A stretch of 64,000 nucleotides of DNA, from contig CAYTMI010000008.1 in NCBI GenBank assembly GCA_964438865.1, positions 1 through 64,000 on the forward strand, in the 5' to 3' direction. The position numbers and the translations under genes were made by a program. The notes beneath the pieces are model-generated. The model worked only from the letters and a program-made list of their open reading frames with translations. It did no database searches and was not told the DNA's origin. Shown piece after piece: positions 39,487 through 47,837 of the stretch. This stretch comes from G016234445 sp964438865 (lineage in GTDB: Bacteria; Chloroflexota; Dehalococcoidia; Tepidiformales; Tepidiformaceae). Each line of letters starts with the position of its first letter. The stretch's first letter is position 1.

Positions 39487-40827
39487 ATGGCCCGGGAAAT
39501 CGGCGTCGGGCTGATCGGGCTGGGAGTGGTGGGCGGCGGCGTCGCCCGGGCCCTCCTCGAGCGCCGCGACTACTTCGCCCGGCAGGTGGGCGCGCCGCTC
39601 GTCGTGCGTCACGCGGCGGTGCGTGACCTTTCCAAGCCGCGCACGGTCAGCCTCCCGCCCGGCATCCTCACCGGCGACGTGGACCTGGTCCTCTCCGACC
39701 CTGCGGTGGACATCGTGGTGGAGGTGATCGGCGGGGAAGAGCCGGCGGGCACCTTCATCCGCCGGGCGCTGGCGGCGGGCAAGCACGTCGTCACCGCGAA
39801 CAAGGAACTGATGGCGAAGTCGGGCCCGGAACTGCTCGCCGACGCCCACGGCCGCGGCCTCGACATCATGTTCGAAGCCAGCGTCGGCGGCGGCATCCCG
39901 CTCATCGCCCCCTTGCGCCGTGACCTCCTGGCCAACCGGATCACTTCGATCCGCGCGATCATCAACGGGACGACGAACTACATCCTGACGAGCATGGCGC
40001 GGGAAGGCGCCGCGGCCGAGGCCCTTCGCAAGGAAGGCATCGAGCCGATGGGCAGCGGCGGCTACCAGGAAGCGCTGGCCGAGGCCCAGCGGCTGGGCTA
40101 CGCCGAGCCAGACCCGACGAACGACGTTGAAGGCTACGACGCCGCCTACAAGCTCGCGATCATGGCCAGCCTCGGTTTCCGGACGCGGGTGAGGCCGTCG
40201 GCCATCCACGTCGAAGGGATCACCAGGCTCACCGCCCGCGACTTCCAGTACGCCAACGAACTCGGGTACGTGATTAAGCTCCTGGCGATCGCCGAGCGCA
40301 CCGATGGCGGCATCGTCGCCCGCGTCGCGCCGGTCTTCCTCCCCCAGAACGAACCGCTCGCCCGCGTCGATGGCGTCTACAACGCGGTCCAGCTCGAAGG
40401 CGACCTCACCGGCCAGGTGCTCTTCCAGGGCCGGGGCGCGGGCGCGGCGCCGACAAGCTCGGCCGTCGTCGCCGACCTCCTGGACCTTGCCCACTCGATC
40501 GTCCTCGGCAACCGCGAACGCAAGTACTGGGGCCCGGAAGGCGACACCCCGATCCTTGGCCTCGACGCCCTGGAGACGCGCTACTATGTCCGCGTGCACG
40601 TATCCGACAGCCCCGGCGTCCTCGCGAAGATCGCCCAGACCCTCGGCGACCACGATGTCAGCATCGCCGCCGTCAGCCAGAAGGAAGCCGACGCGGACGA
40701 ACGGACGGCGGAACTCGTGATCATGACCCACCGGGCGCGCGAGGGTGCGATGCAGGCGGCGATGCGAGAGATCGCCGGGCTGTCCATCGTTGCCCAGGTC
40801 GCCACTTTCCTCCGCGTGGAGGGCTAG
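39487..40827 (+). CDS. hom: homoserine dehydrogenase
   Basis: The 446-residue protein has NAD-binding VGLIGLGVVGGGVARAL, the catalytic domain GKHVVTANKELMAKSGPELL with IRAIINGTTNYIL, and a C-terminal ACT domain (about 365-446, YVRVHVSDSPGVLAKIAQ) for feedback control by threonine. It reduces aspartate semialdehyde to homoserine. It is two bases upstream of a coiled-coil gene and shares an operon with threonine synthase; no homoserine kinase gene is between them. Confidence 0.96.
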   Translation: MAREIGVGLIGLGVVGGGVARALLERRDYFARQVGAPLVVRHAAVRDLSKPRTVSLPPGILTGDVDLVLSDPAVDIVVEVIGGEEPAGTFIRRALAAGKHVVTANKELMAKSGPELLADAHGRGLDIMFEASVGGGIPLIAPLRRDLLANRITSIRAIINGTTNYILTSMAREGAAAEALRKEGIEPMGSGGYQEALAEAQRLGYAEPDPTNDVEGYDAAYKLAIMASLGFRTRVRPSAIHVEGITRLTARDFQYANELGYVIKLLAIAERTDGGIVARVAPVFLPQNEPLARVDGVYNAVQLEGDLTGQVLFQGRGAGAAPTSSAVVADLLDLAHSIVLGNRERKYWGPEGDTPILGLDALETRYYVRVHVSDSPGVLAKIAQTLGDHDVSIAAVSQKEADADERTAELVIMTHRAREGAMQAAMREIAGLSIVAQVATFLRVEG

Positions 40828-40829
40828 CG

Positions 40830-41840
40830 GTGGCCGGCGAATCCCAGCAGGCCCAGGCAATCAGCGAGATCATCGCCTGGCTCGAACAGCAACTGCGGGA
40901 GTCCCGGGAAGAACAGACGCGCTCAAACGCGCTTGTCGAACAGCTTCGCCGCCAGATCCACGGGATGGCCGAAGAGATCGACATCGTCCAGCGCGCCGTC
41001 CGCGAAGTCGAACCGCGTTTCGTCCCCTTCAAGGGTCTGCCCGAAAAGCTCCGTGGCCTCGACGAAGGCGCCGAGAACATCCGCCAGACCATGGCTTCGA
41101 ACCGGGCGGACATCGAAAATGCGCTCCGGCTCATCGGCTCGGAAGCCGAATACGACCGCCAGGAGCGCTCCGAGGCCTTCAAGCGGATCGAATCCGCCTC
41201 CAGCCAGCTCGGGCTCGCCCTTGCCGACGTCGCCCAGGTCCAGCACCAGACTTCGCAGCTGAGCCAGGTGGCGCAGACCATGCAGGAACGGCTGCGGGAG
41301 ATGGAGGCGCGCGTCGAACAGTTCGGCCTCCGGCTGGACCGCACGATCGAAGTCAACCGCGACCTCGAAGAGCGGATCAAGGAAGTGGTCCTGGGCGACC
41401 TCGACGACCGCTTCGAAGTGGTGTTCGAACGGCTGCAGGTGGTCGGCGAGATGGTGAAGCGCAACGAAGATGTCGTCTCTGCGATTGCGGCCGAACGTTC
41501 GCTGCGCGAAGAGGTGCTCCACGAGATCGCCGTCTGGCGTGACCAGCACGGCCGGATCGATGGCCGCCTGAACAGCCTGGAGGAACTGACGGAACGGCTC
41601 ATCGGCCAGGTGGACAAAGTCCACGGCGAGGTCACGCTGCTCGAAGGCCGTCATGCGGGCCTCGGCGAGCGCGTCGCCGGCATGCGCAAAGATGTCGCCG
41701 AGGTGGTGGACCAGGTCCGCGCCGAGTTTGCCAAGCACAACCAGATGACCGAGAAGCAGCGCCGGAAACAGATCCAGGTGCTCGAACAGGAGCTGCGGGA
41801 AATGAAGTTCCACGCTTTCCGCCCGCCGGAGGAACCATGA
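40830..41840 (+). CDS. long coiled-coil protein within the threonine operon
   Basis: This 336-residue protein is almost entirely alpha-helical with heptad patterns (for example IIAWLEQQLRESREEQTRSN, QLSQVAQTMQERLREMEARV, LNSLEELTERLIGQVDKVHG). It has no signal peptide, membrane segment or catalytic motif. GTG start follows GGAGGGC two bases after hom, and its end overlaps thrC (ATGA), so it is made with the threonine enzymes. It is not recognised as a named family; SMC-like resemblance is only from the coiled coil. Its position between hom and thrC is unusual. Confidence 0.8.
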   Translation: MAGESQQAQAISEIIAWLEQQLRESREEQTRSNALVEQLRRQIHGMAEEIDIVQRAVREVEPRFVPFKGLPEKLRGLDEGAENIRQTMASNRADIENALRLIGSEAEYDRQERSEAFKRIESASSQLGLALADVAQVQHQTSQLSQVAQTMQERLREMEARVEQFGLRLDRTIEVNRDLEERIKEVVLGDLDDRFEVVFERLQVVGEMVKRNEDVVSAIAAERSLREEVLHEIAVWRDQHGRIDGRLNSLEELTERLIGQVDKVHGEVTLLEGRHAGLGERVAGMRKDVAEVVDQVRAEFAKHNQMTEKQRRKQIQVLEQELREMKFHAFRPPEEP

Positions 41841-42898
41841 CGCTGCCCCCGCAGCGCGGCGTGCTCCACCGCTGGGGCCAGTACCTCCCGCTCACGGAAC
41901 GGACGCCGATGATCACCCTTGGCGAAGGCGACACGCCCCTGGTCCGTTCGGCGGCGCTGGAAGGTGCCTGCGGGCTCGATGAACTCTGGTTCAAGCTCGA
42001 AAGCTGCAACCCCACCGGGTCGTTCAAGGACCGGGGGATGGTCGTCGCTGTGGCGAAGGCCCTGGAAGAGGGGGCCAAGGCCGTGATGTGCGCCAGCACG
42101 GGCAACACCAGCGCCAGCGCCGCCGCCTATGCTGCCCGCTGCGGCTTGGAGTGCTTCGTCCTCGTCCCTGGGGGCAAAGTCGCCGCGGGGAAGATGGCCC
42201 AGGCGATCGCCTTCGGCAGCCGCATTCTTGAAGTGGACGGCAACTTCGACGACGCCCTCAACGCGGCCCGGGCACTCACGGCAAAGCACCCGGTGGCGCT
42301 CGTCAACTCCGTCAATCCCAACCGCATCGCCGGGCAGAAAACCGCGGCCTTCGAAATCTGCGAATCGCTCGGCGACGCGCCCGACATCCTCGCCATCCCC
42401 GTGGGCAACGCCGGCAACATCACCGCCTACTGGCGCGGGTTCTGCGAATGGGCCGAACTGGGCCGCGCCCAGCGCCACCCGAAGATGCATGGTTTCCAGG
42501 CTGCCGGGGCGGCGCCGATCGTCCGGGGCGCGCCGGTGGCCGAGCCGCACACGGTCGCGACTGCAATCCGGATCGGCAATCCCGCGAGCTGGTCGGGCGC
42601 CACGGCCGCGCGGGACGAAAGCGGCGGCCTGATTGAAGCCGTCACGGACGACGAGATCCTCGAAGCCTATGAACTGCTTGCCCGCCGTGAAGGCATCTTC
42701 GTGGAGCCGGCCAGCGCCGCGAGTGTCGCCGGGCTCCTGAAGCTCGCCCGGGAGGGCCGGGCTCGCGGTGGGCAGGCCGTCGCCGTCCTGACCGGGAACG
42801 GGCTGAAGGATCCGGACACGGCGATCGCGCGGTACGTCCCCGACATCACCCGTGCCCCGGCGACGGCCGAGGGGATCGAACGGGCGCTGGGCTGGTAG
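41837..42898 (+). CDS. thrC: threonine synthase
   Basis: This is a 353-residue PLP enzyme. K64 in CNPTGSFKDRGM is the PLP lysine; GNTSASAAAYAARCGL and PVGNAGNITAYWRG bind the phosphate. This short form (about 350 residues) is the class II-like threonine synthase common in Chloroflexota and Actinobacteria. It turns O-phosphohomoserine into threonine. ATGA overlap with the preceding coiled-coil gene shows tight coupling. A hairpin follows at 42969. Confidence 0.95.
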   Translation: MTLPPQRGVLHRWGQYLPLTERTPMITLGEGDTPLVRSAALEGACGLDELWFKLESCNPTGSFKDRGMVVAVAKALEEGAKAVMCASTGNTSASAAAYAARCGLECFVLVPGGKVAAGKMAQAIAFGSRILEVDGNFDDALNAARALTAKHPVALVNSVNPNRIAGQKTAAFEICESLGDAPDILAIPVGNAGNITAYWRGFCEWAELGRAQRHPKMHGFQAAGAAPIVRGAPVAEPHTVATAIRIGNPASWSGATAARDESGGLIEAVTDDEILEAYELLARREGIFVEPASAASVAGLLKLAREGRARGGQAVAVLTGNGLKDPDTAIARYVPDITRAPATAEGIERALGW

Positions 42899-42968
42899 GG
42901 CTGAGGCCGCCGGGAAATCTCGCCAGAGCGACATAATGACACGCGGCGAAGGGAAAGAAAAAGCGGGC

Positions 42969-43004
42969 GCGCTGGATGTGTGGAGCGGACACGACATCCA
43001 GCGC
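42969..43004 (+). terminator. inverted repeat after thrC
   Basis: GCGCTGGATGT / ACATCCAGCGC is a perfect 11-bp stem with a 14-base loop; GTTTTAG follows about 13 bases later. It is a probable terminator of the hom-thrC operon. The 42899-43201 gap otherwise holds only the short repeats at 43092 and a promoter. Confidence 0.6.
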
Positions 43005-43091
43005 TGGCCCACGGAAGTTTTAGCATCCGCTCAGTGTTTGCTGCAAGTGGAAATACCCTGATCTTTGCGTTTTCGCGAAGAATCCTATCCG

Positions 43092-43157
43092 CGCCATCCT
43101 CAGCCCTCAGCCCTCAGCCCTCATTCCTCCGCCCCCAGTCCTCATTCCTCATTCCTC
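43092..43157. repeat. short CTCAGCC / CTCATTCCT repeats
   Basis: Units such as CCTCAGCCCTCAGCCCTCAG and CTCATTCCTCATTCCTCC are repeated. Relatives lie at 21956 and, as GGACTGAGGACTGAG, at 19324. TACACT at 43187-43192 lies 9 bases before the ATG of the next gene. Confidence 0.7.
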
Positions 43158-43201
43158 CGCCCGCTTGACCACCCGTACCGAGGTCATACACTGGGCATCG
43201 C

Positions 43202-43576
43202 ATGAAGCACCTACACCTTCGCCTCGCCCTCGCCGGTGTCGCCGGACTGATCGCCCTGGGCGCGGTGCCCGCCTTCGCCATGGAAGCCGCCCGCGACCCC
43301 TTGCCCGTCGTCGCCGGGGTCCGCCCCCAGGAGCATGGCGGCGGAGCGAGTACGGGCTCGGACCGCGAAGTTGAGCCGATGCTGATCTGGACGACGATCG
43401 GCGTCGCCGGGGGTGCGGTGGCGATGGCCGGCCTCTACCTGCTGAAGCGCCGCCGCGGCGGCTTCCCGGCGAACCCCGCATGGGTGGCGCCGATCTCGAT
43501 CCTCCGCAGCAAGGATTCGCCCGTGGAAGGCGACTACGGCAACGCTCCCGCCGATGCCCACGGTTCCCACCACTAG
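43202..43576 (+). CDS. exported single-pass membrane protein of unknown function
   Basis: The 124-residue protein has a signal peptide (LALAGVAGLIALGAVPAFAM), a short outside segment, one membrane helix (MLIWTTIGVAGGAVAMAGLY) and a cytoplasmic tail with KRRRGG and a His-rich end (DAHGSHH). It could bind a metal through the terminal His residues, which is only a guess. No family is recognised. It lies just before the REP-like element at 43616. Confidence 0.7.
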   Translation: MKHLHLRLALAGVAGLIALGAVPAFAMEAARDPLPVVAGVRPQEHGGGASTGSDREVEPMLIWTTIGVAGGAVAMAGLYLLKRRRGGFPANPAWVAPISILRSKDSPVEGDYGNAPADAHGSHH

Positions 43577-43615
43577 CACTTCCGTAAGAATCAGGCCCGC
43601 CTGAGCGCTGTGCTC

Positions 43616-43655
43616 CCCTCTCCCATCGCGATGGGAGAGGGCCGAGGTGAGGGTC
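43616..43655. repeat. REP-like inverted repeat E, copy 3
   Basis: CCCTCTCCCATCG / CGATGGGAGAGGG is a perfect palindrome at 43616-43641, followed by CCGAGGTGAGGG. It lies between two convergent genes, as do the copies at 28073 and 30502 beside gene ends. Confidence 0.85.
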
Positions 43656-44492
43656 TCAGCCCATCGTCGGGTTTCGCAGCTCCAGCAGGTCGTTGGCCCT
43701 GCGGCCGATCCCGGCCTTCACTTCGTCCTGGGCGGGAACGATGTAGAACTGGTTGTCGCGGATGCCTTCGTACACCTGGCGCGCGACTTCCGAAGGTGGG
43801 TAACCGGTGGCGAGACCGGCGGCCAGGTTGGCCCGGAACTGCTGGGCGCCCGCGCCAAACCGGCCTTCGTCGTCGAGCATCGAGGGGCGGTTTCGCTTCG
43901 AGGACATGATGTTGGTATTGATCAGCCCGGGGCAGAGGACGGAGATGCCGAGCTTCGCGCCCGTGACCGCGAACTCCTTGTAGAGCGACTCCGAGAGGGC
44001 GACGACGCCATGCTTCGTGACGTCATAGATCGACATGAACGGCGCCGTGGTGAGCCCGGCCATGGAGGCCGTGTTGACGATGTGGCCCTCTTCGCCGCCG
44101 GCCAGCATGCGCGGGACGAAGGCGCGGACGCCGTGGATGACGCCCCAGAGGTTCACGCCGATGACCCATTCCCAGTCGGAGAGGGTGTGTTCCCAGGTGA
44201 GGCCGATAACTTCAACGCCGGCGTTGTTGCAGAGCACGTGGACGCCGCCGAAGGTCTCGTACACCTTCTCCGCCAGCAGCTCCAACTGCTCGGGCTTGGA
44301 GACGTCGGTGCGGGAAGCGAGGATGACGGCGCCCTTGCTCTTCAGTCCCTCGGCGGCGATGGCGAGCGCTTCGGCTTCGACATCGGCCATGACAACCTTC
44401 ATGCCCTCGGCCGCGAACCGTTCCGCCATGGCGAGTCCGATCCCGCTGGCGGCCCCGGTGACCACCGCGACCCTGTCCCGGAACTCCTCCAT
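43656..44492 (-). CDS. short-chain dehydrogenase/reductase (SDR)
   Basis: This 278-residue SDR has TGAASGIGLAMAERFAAEG (cofactor site), LCNNAGVEV (NNAG), the catalytic Ser in VNTASMAGL, and YDVTK with Tyr and Lys. The substrate is unknown; related proteins act on hydroxyacyl, sterol or alcohol groups. The ATG follows AGGAGGG. TATCAT about 35 bases upstream is a possible -10. Confidence 0.9.
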   Translation of the reverse strand: MEEFRDRVAVVTGAASGIGLAMAERFAAEGMKVVMADVEAEALAIAAEGLKSKGAVILASRTDVSKPEQLELLAEKVYETFGGVHVLCNNAGVEVIGLTWEHTLSDWEWVIGVNLWGVIHGVRAFVPRMLAGGEEGHIVNTASMAGLTTAPFMSIYDVTKHGVVALSESLYKEFAVTGAKLGISVLCPGLINTNIMSSKRNRPSMLDDEGRFGAGAQQFRANLAAGLATGYPPSEVARQVYEGIRDNQFYIVPAQDEVKAGIGRRANDLLELRNPTMG

Positions 44493-44573
44493 CGTGCCCT
44501 CCTGCGCCCCTTCCCGGGGCAGGGCCGATGATACCAGCCCGCCGCCGCTACGGGCGGGGCCGGGCGGACGCAC

Positions 44574-45827
44574 TCAGGCGACGTTGCCCTTGAGCCGCAG
44601 GTTCGCCGCCATGCCCAGCGGCACCCGGTTCATCGCCTTTCGCAGCCGCTCCGCGAGCACCGCCGTGTTCTGCGTTGCCTGCCCGCGGACCGCCGCGCGC
44701 CGGTCGATCTGGTCGGGGCTGGTGGCGATGCGGAGCGCGAGGGCCCGGAGGCTCTGGGCGCCTGCGCTCTTGTCCTTGCCGGCCGCTGCCGGGCGGCCAA
44801 CCTGGGTCCCGTGCCGCAGGTCTTTGTCGAACTTCACTTCCCAGACCGACGGCGCGTTCAGCCCGTGGGCGACTTCCATCGCCGTGACGCCCGGGTCGGG
44901 CGAGATGTTGTTGACGATCACGAGGATGCGCTCTTCGGGGTACTCCTCTTCCTTAAGCAATTCCAGGAGGAGGGCTGTGTTCTTGATACTCGTCATCTCC
45001 AGGCTGGTGACGATGAAGGCGTGGTCGGCGAGGGCGAGGGCGGCCGCGACGGTGTCGTTGAAGGCGCCGGGGGTATCGATGATGACGTGGTAGAACATCG
45101 AGGCCGCCGCGTCAACCAGCGCTTCCAGTTGTTCCGGCTCGACGTGGAGCCAGTCGCCGACGTGCCGGGGGGCGGGGAGCACGTAGGCCCCGGATTCGTG
45201 GAGGACCAGCGAATCTTTAAAGGATTCGCGGTCGAGGCCATCCAGTCCCGAAGCCACGTCCCCGGCTGTGTAGTCGCCGTGGACGTCCAGGGCGAGGCCG
45301 ACGTCGCCGAAGTTGGTGTCGAAGTCGACGATGACCGTGGACGAATGCGCCTCCTGGGCGAGTGCGGCGGCGAGGTTGGTAGAGATGGTGGTCTTGCCGA
45401 TGCCGCCTTTCTGGCCGACGACGGCGACCACGCGCCCACGCAGCATCGGTTCCTGGCTCGCAGCGTGCTTGCCGGACTGGAGGTGGACGACGCGGGCCAG
45501 TTCGGCGGGGGCAAGGGGCCATTCGAGCATGAAGCGGGCGCCGGCACGAACGGCCGCCTGGAATGCGGCGACGCTCGTGTCGCGGGAATAGGCGACGACG
45601 ATACTGTCCGGGCAGGCGAGCGCGGCCTGTTCGATGGACTGGAGCGCCCGCGGGTGGGGGTCTTCATAGGCAACGAACACGAATCCCGGCGCTGCCTGGT
45701 GGAGGTGGTTGGTGTTCGCGATGCTGAAATCGAGCCCGGCGGCGTCCCCGAGACCCGCCGCGCGGAGGGCGTCCATCGCCTGTTGGCGCTCGCCCGGCCG
45801 GCTGTCGATCACGATTGCGCTGGTCAC
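44574..45827 (-). CDS. CpaE-like ParA/MinD ATPase
   Basis: The 417-residue protein has a receiver-like N-terminal domain (1-120, IVVAYSRDTSVAAFQAAVRA) and a MinD/ParA ATPase with deviant Walker A GQKGGIGKTT at 138-147, VIVDFDTNFGD and VIIDTPGAFND. CpaE proteins place type IV (Flp/tad) pilus machinery at the cell pole. No other pilus gene lies near, so the role here is unsettled. GTG at 45827 follows GGGGGAGAG; an upstream GTG at 45842 is less likely. Confidence 0.82.
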   Translation of the reverse strand: MTSAIVIDSRPGERQQAMDALRAAGLGDAAGLDFSIANTNHLHQAAPGFVFVAYEDPHPRALQSIEQAALACPDSIVVAYSRDTSVAAFQAAVRAGARFMLEWPLAPAELARVVHLQSGKHAASQEPMLRGRVVAVVGQKGGIGKTTISTNLAAALAQEAHSSTVIVDFDTNFGDVGLALDVHGDYTAGDVASGLDGLDRESFKDSLVLHESGAYVLPAPRHVGDWLHVEPEQLEALVDAAASMFYHVIIDTPGAFNDTVAAALALADHAFIVTSLEMTSIKNTALLLELLKEEEYPEERILVIVNNISPDPGVTAMEVAHGLNAPSVWEVKFDKDLRHGTQVGRPAAAGKDKSAGAQSLRALALRIATSPDQIDRRAAVRGQATQNTAVLAERLRKAMNRVPLGMAANLRLKGNVA

Positions 45828-45910
45828 GAATCTCTCCCCCACCGTCCAGGCCTCTCGCTATCTCTGTCGGCAGCGGAAGGGTGCGGCTGCAGGGGCGGGG
45901 TGCCGTCGGT

Positions 45911-45927
45911 GCGACAGAAACTGTCGC
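45911..45927 (-). other. short palindrome upstream of the CpaE-like gene
   Basis: GCGACAG AAA CTGTCGC is a perfect 7-bp inverted repeat, about 80 bases upstream of the GTG, next to a GC-rich imperfect repeat (45931-45953). It could be an operator or an RNA hairpin. Confidence 0.4.
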
Positions 45928-46024
45928 CCACGCGGGGCGGGTGCCCCGCCCGCTGATGTGAGAAATGGAAGAGGATGCCACAGGCTTGCCATGGCGCCCT
46001 CGTGCCCGCTATCATCCGGTATCT

Positions 46025-46046
46025 CGTGTAACCGAATAGTTACACG
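46025..46046. promoter_or_regulatory. palindromic operator of the ArsR/SRPBCC operon
   Basis: CGTGTAAC and GTTACACG are perfect inverted 8-mers separated by six bases (CGAATA), 19 bases before the ATG of the SRPBCC gene. ArsR-type repressors of this kind bind GTAAC-N-GTTAC type sites, and the ArsR gene is the second gene of this operon, so autoregulation is expected. Confidence 0.75.
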
Positions 46047-46065
46047 TGCTTGGGAGGTAACCGCC

Positions 46066-46524
46066 ATGCCCACGACCATCGGCCCGCTCGCCGTCCGCCG
46101 CTCTGCCTGGATCAACGCCTCCCCCGGGCGCATCTGGCGGGAGTTCGAGAGCTTCGAGCGCATGAAAGCGTGGTTCGGGACGGGCCACATGCTTGTCGCC
46201 TACGAGCCGCGCGTCGGCGGCCTCGTCGAGACCGACGCGACCAACCACCAGCACAGCGATATGCCCCTCCTCTTCACCGGGCGCGTGCTCGTCTACGACC
46301 CCCCGCGCGAACTGACCTTCGAACAGGACTGGGTGGGTCACGGCTGGGATGCGCCGCCGCTCATCACGTTCCGCCTGACGGCGCACGCCGGCGGCACGAT
46401 CGTCGAACTGTTCCACCACGGCTTCGAACGCAACCCCCGGAACGCCGGCGACGACCTCAACGGCTTCGAAGGCGGCTGGGACACGCACCACCTGGAAGGA
46501 TTGCGGAAGATTGTCGAAGGCTAG
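46066..46524 (+). CDS. SRPBCC/AHSA1-like ligand-binding protein
   Basis: This 152-residue protein has an AHSA1/START-like fold: INASPGRIWREFESFERMKA, TGRVLVYDPPRELTFEQDW, TFRLTAHAGGTIVELFHHGF. Such proteins bind hydrophobic ligands in a cavity. The ATG follows GGGAGG. It overlaps the ArsR gene by 14 bases, the usual SRPBCC-ArsR pair. Confidence 0.85.
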   Translation: MPTTIGPLAVRRSAWINASPGRIWREFESFERMKAWFGTGHMLVAYEPRVGGLVETDATNHQHSDMPLLFTGRVLVYDPPRELTFEQDWVGHGWDAPPLITFRLTAHAGGTIVELFHHGFERNPRNAGDDLNGFEGGWDTHHLEGLRKIVEG

Positions 46525-46846
46525 CGACCCCTTCGCCGCGCTCGCGCATCCGACGCGCCGGGAGATCCTCGAACGCCTGCGCGACCACCCGGGGATGTCG
46601 GCCGGGGAGATTGCCGCCGGGTTCCCCTCGGTCAGCCGGCCGGCGATCTCCAGGCACCTCAGCGTGCTTCGCCGGGCGAACCTCGTCGGGTCGCGCACGA
46701 GCGGCCGCGAGTGCCACTACGCGGTCGACGCGCGCCCCCTGGCCGACATCTATGAGCGCTACCTCCGCGCCTTCGCCCCCATCTGGGACCAGTCTCTGCC
46801 CAACCTGAAGCACATGGTGGAGGCGGGCCTGCCGGAGATACCCTGA
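46511..46846 (+). CDS. ArsR-family transcriptional repressor
   Basis: The 111-residue winged-helix protein starts with TTG (MSKASDPFAALAHPTRREIL). The helix-turn-helix is MSAGEIAAGFPSVSRPAISR with HLSVLRRANLV. No metal-binding Cys pair is present, so it is not a classic arsenic or zinc sensor; it more likely senses a small molecule bound by the SRPBCC partner or itself. It probably binds the palindrome at 46025. Confidence 0.9.
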   Translation: MSKASDPFAALAHPTRREILERLRDHPGMSAGEIAAGFPSVSRPAISRHLSVLRRANLVGSRTSGRECHYAVDARPLADIYERYLRAFAPIWDQSLPNLKHMVEAGLPEIP

Positions 46847-46995
46847 ATGTCACCTAAGGGGATGAAGATGTTGAGGGAAAGGGTGGAGTCGCTCGTCCGG
46901 TCTCCGGGCGCTCTCGGCCCCCCGCAAGCCGCCACACAACTGTCACCGCCGGAGCCCTCGCGCCCGGGTGACCACGGGAGCATGATGCCGGGGGA

Positions 46996-47355
46996 ATGAC
47001 GACCGCTGATTGGCGCCGGCTCTCGATCTGGGGGGCGATAGTTGCTCTCGCTTTGCCCTGCCTCGGAATCGCGGGGTTCCTGGTGCTGGGGTCCTCGGGC
47101 TTGGACGTGCTGTGCGGAAGGGACGTCCAGGGAACGCTTCAGGAAGCCCCCCAGATGGTGCGCACGGGAGGTCTGATCGGGTTAGATAAGACGCAGTTGG
47201 AATCGCTCCTCGGGCCCGCCTCCCAGAAGACGTTCCAGTCGTGGGACACCGCCTACTATCTCGGCCCAGACGACGCCTGCGTGGACAGCAGGTGGCTGGT
47301 GCTGCGATTCGGGGCTGAAGGGCGGGTCATCGAGAGCGCCGTAGCCAATGATTAG
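46996..47355 (+). CDS. small membrane-anchored protein with BamE/SmpA-like fold (tentative)
   Basis: The 119-residue protein has an N-terminal membrane helix (WGAIVALALPCLGIAGFLVL), then a domain with GLIGLDKTQLESLLGPASQK, TAYYLGPDDA and WLVLRFGAEGRV. The order 'first helix, LLGP, YYLG, strand' fits BamE-like domains, but the match is weak. It starts with ATG after GGGGGA. The neighbouring 47356-47535 stretch holds nothing recognised. Confidence 0.55.
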   Translation: MTTADWRRLSIWGAIVALALPCLGIAGFLVLGSSGLDVLCGRDVQGTLQEAPQMVRTGGLIGLDKTQLESLLGPASQKTFQSWDTAYYLGPDDACVDSRWLVLRFGAEGRVIESAVAND

Positions 47356-47535
47356 CGTACCAGCTCCTGACGGGGGTGCCCCGCAGGGATCCCACGAAGG
47401 CCTGTCGCCCCCGGCTACTGGACACAGCAGGAGGTAGAGTGAATTGACGGAACTTCTCCGGGACGGCCATCATGCAGCTGACCCGGTGCACCGCCCCGCA
47501 GCGCGGCAAGTGCCAGGAGAGGCGGAGTCTTTGCG

Positions 47536-47835
47536 ATGACGGCCATAACCACCCCGGAGCGAACTGACGAGTTCCTGCGACTTATCGGTGACCCGCGTCA
47601 ATTTGTGGGAGAACTTCAGCAGGTTCAACAGTCGGCTCGCGTGCTGTCGGCAGACCATCCTCGCCTGATCGACGAGTACCCCGAGCGCTGGGTTGCCCTC
47701 CATGACGGACAGGTCATCGCCGATGCCGGGACTATCGAAGAGCTGCTGGAAGTTGTCGAAGCCACCGACCCGGAGAGCCGGACACACATTCTCGTCCGGT
47801 TCATCGACCGCCGCCAACAGACCCTCATCCTCTAA
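47536..47835 (+). CDS. DUF5678-like small protein paired with aspartyl protease
   Basis: The 99-residue protein contains ERWVALHDGQVIADAGTIEE, a short domain of the kind found in DUF5678 proteins, and ends with HILVRFIDRRQQTLIL. It is followed after 2 bases by a retropepsin-like protease gene. Such small proteins often occur with aspartyl-protease-like genes, which suggests a pair. The mechanism is unknown. Confidence 0.65.
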   Translation: MTAITTPERTDEFLRLIGDPRQFVGELQQVQQSARVLSADHPRLIDEYPERWVALHDGQVIADAGTIEELLEVVEATDPESRTHILVRFIDRRQQTLIL

Positions 47836-47837
47836 CG

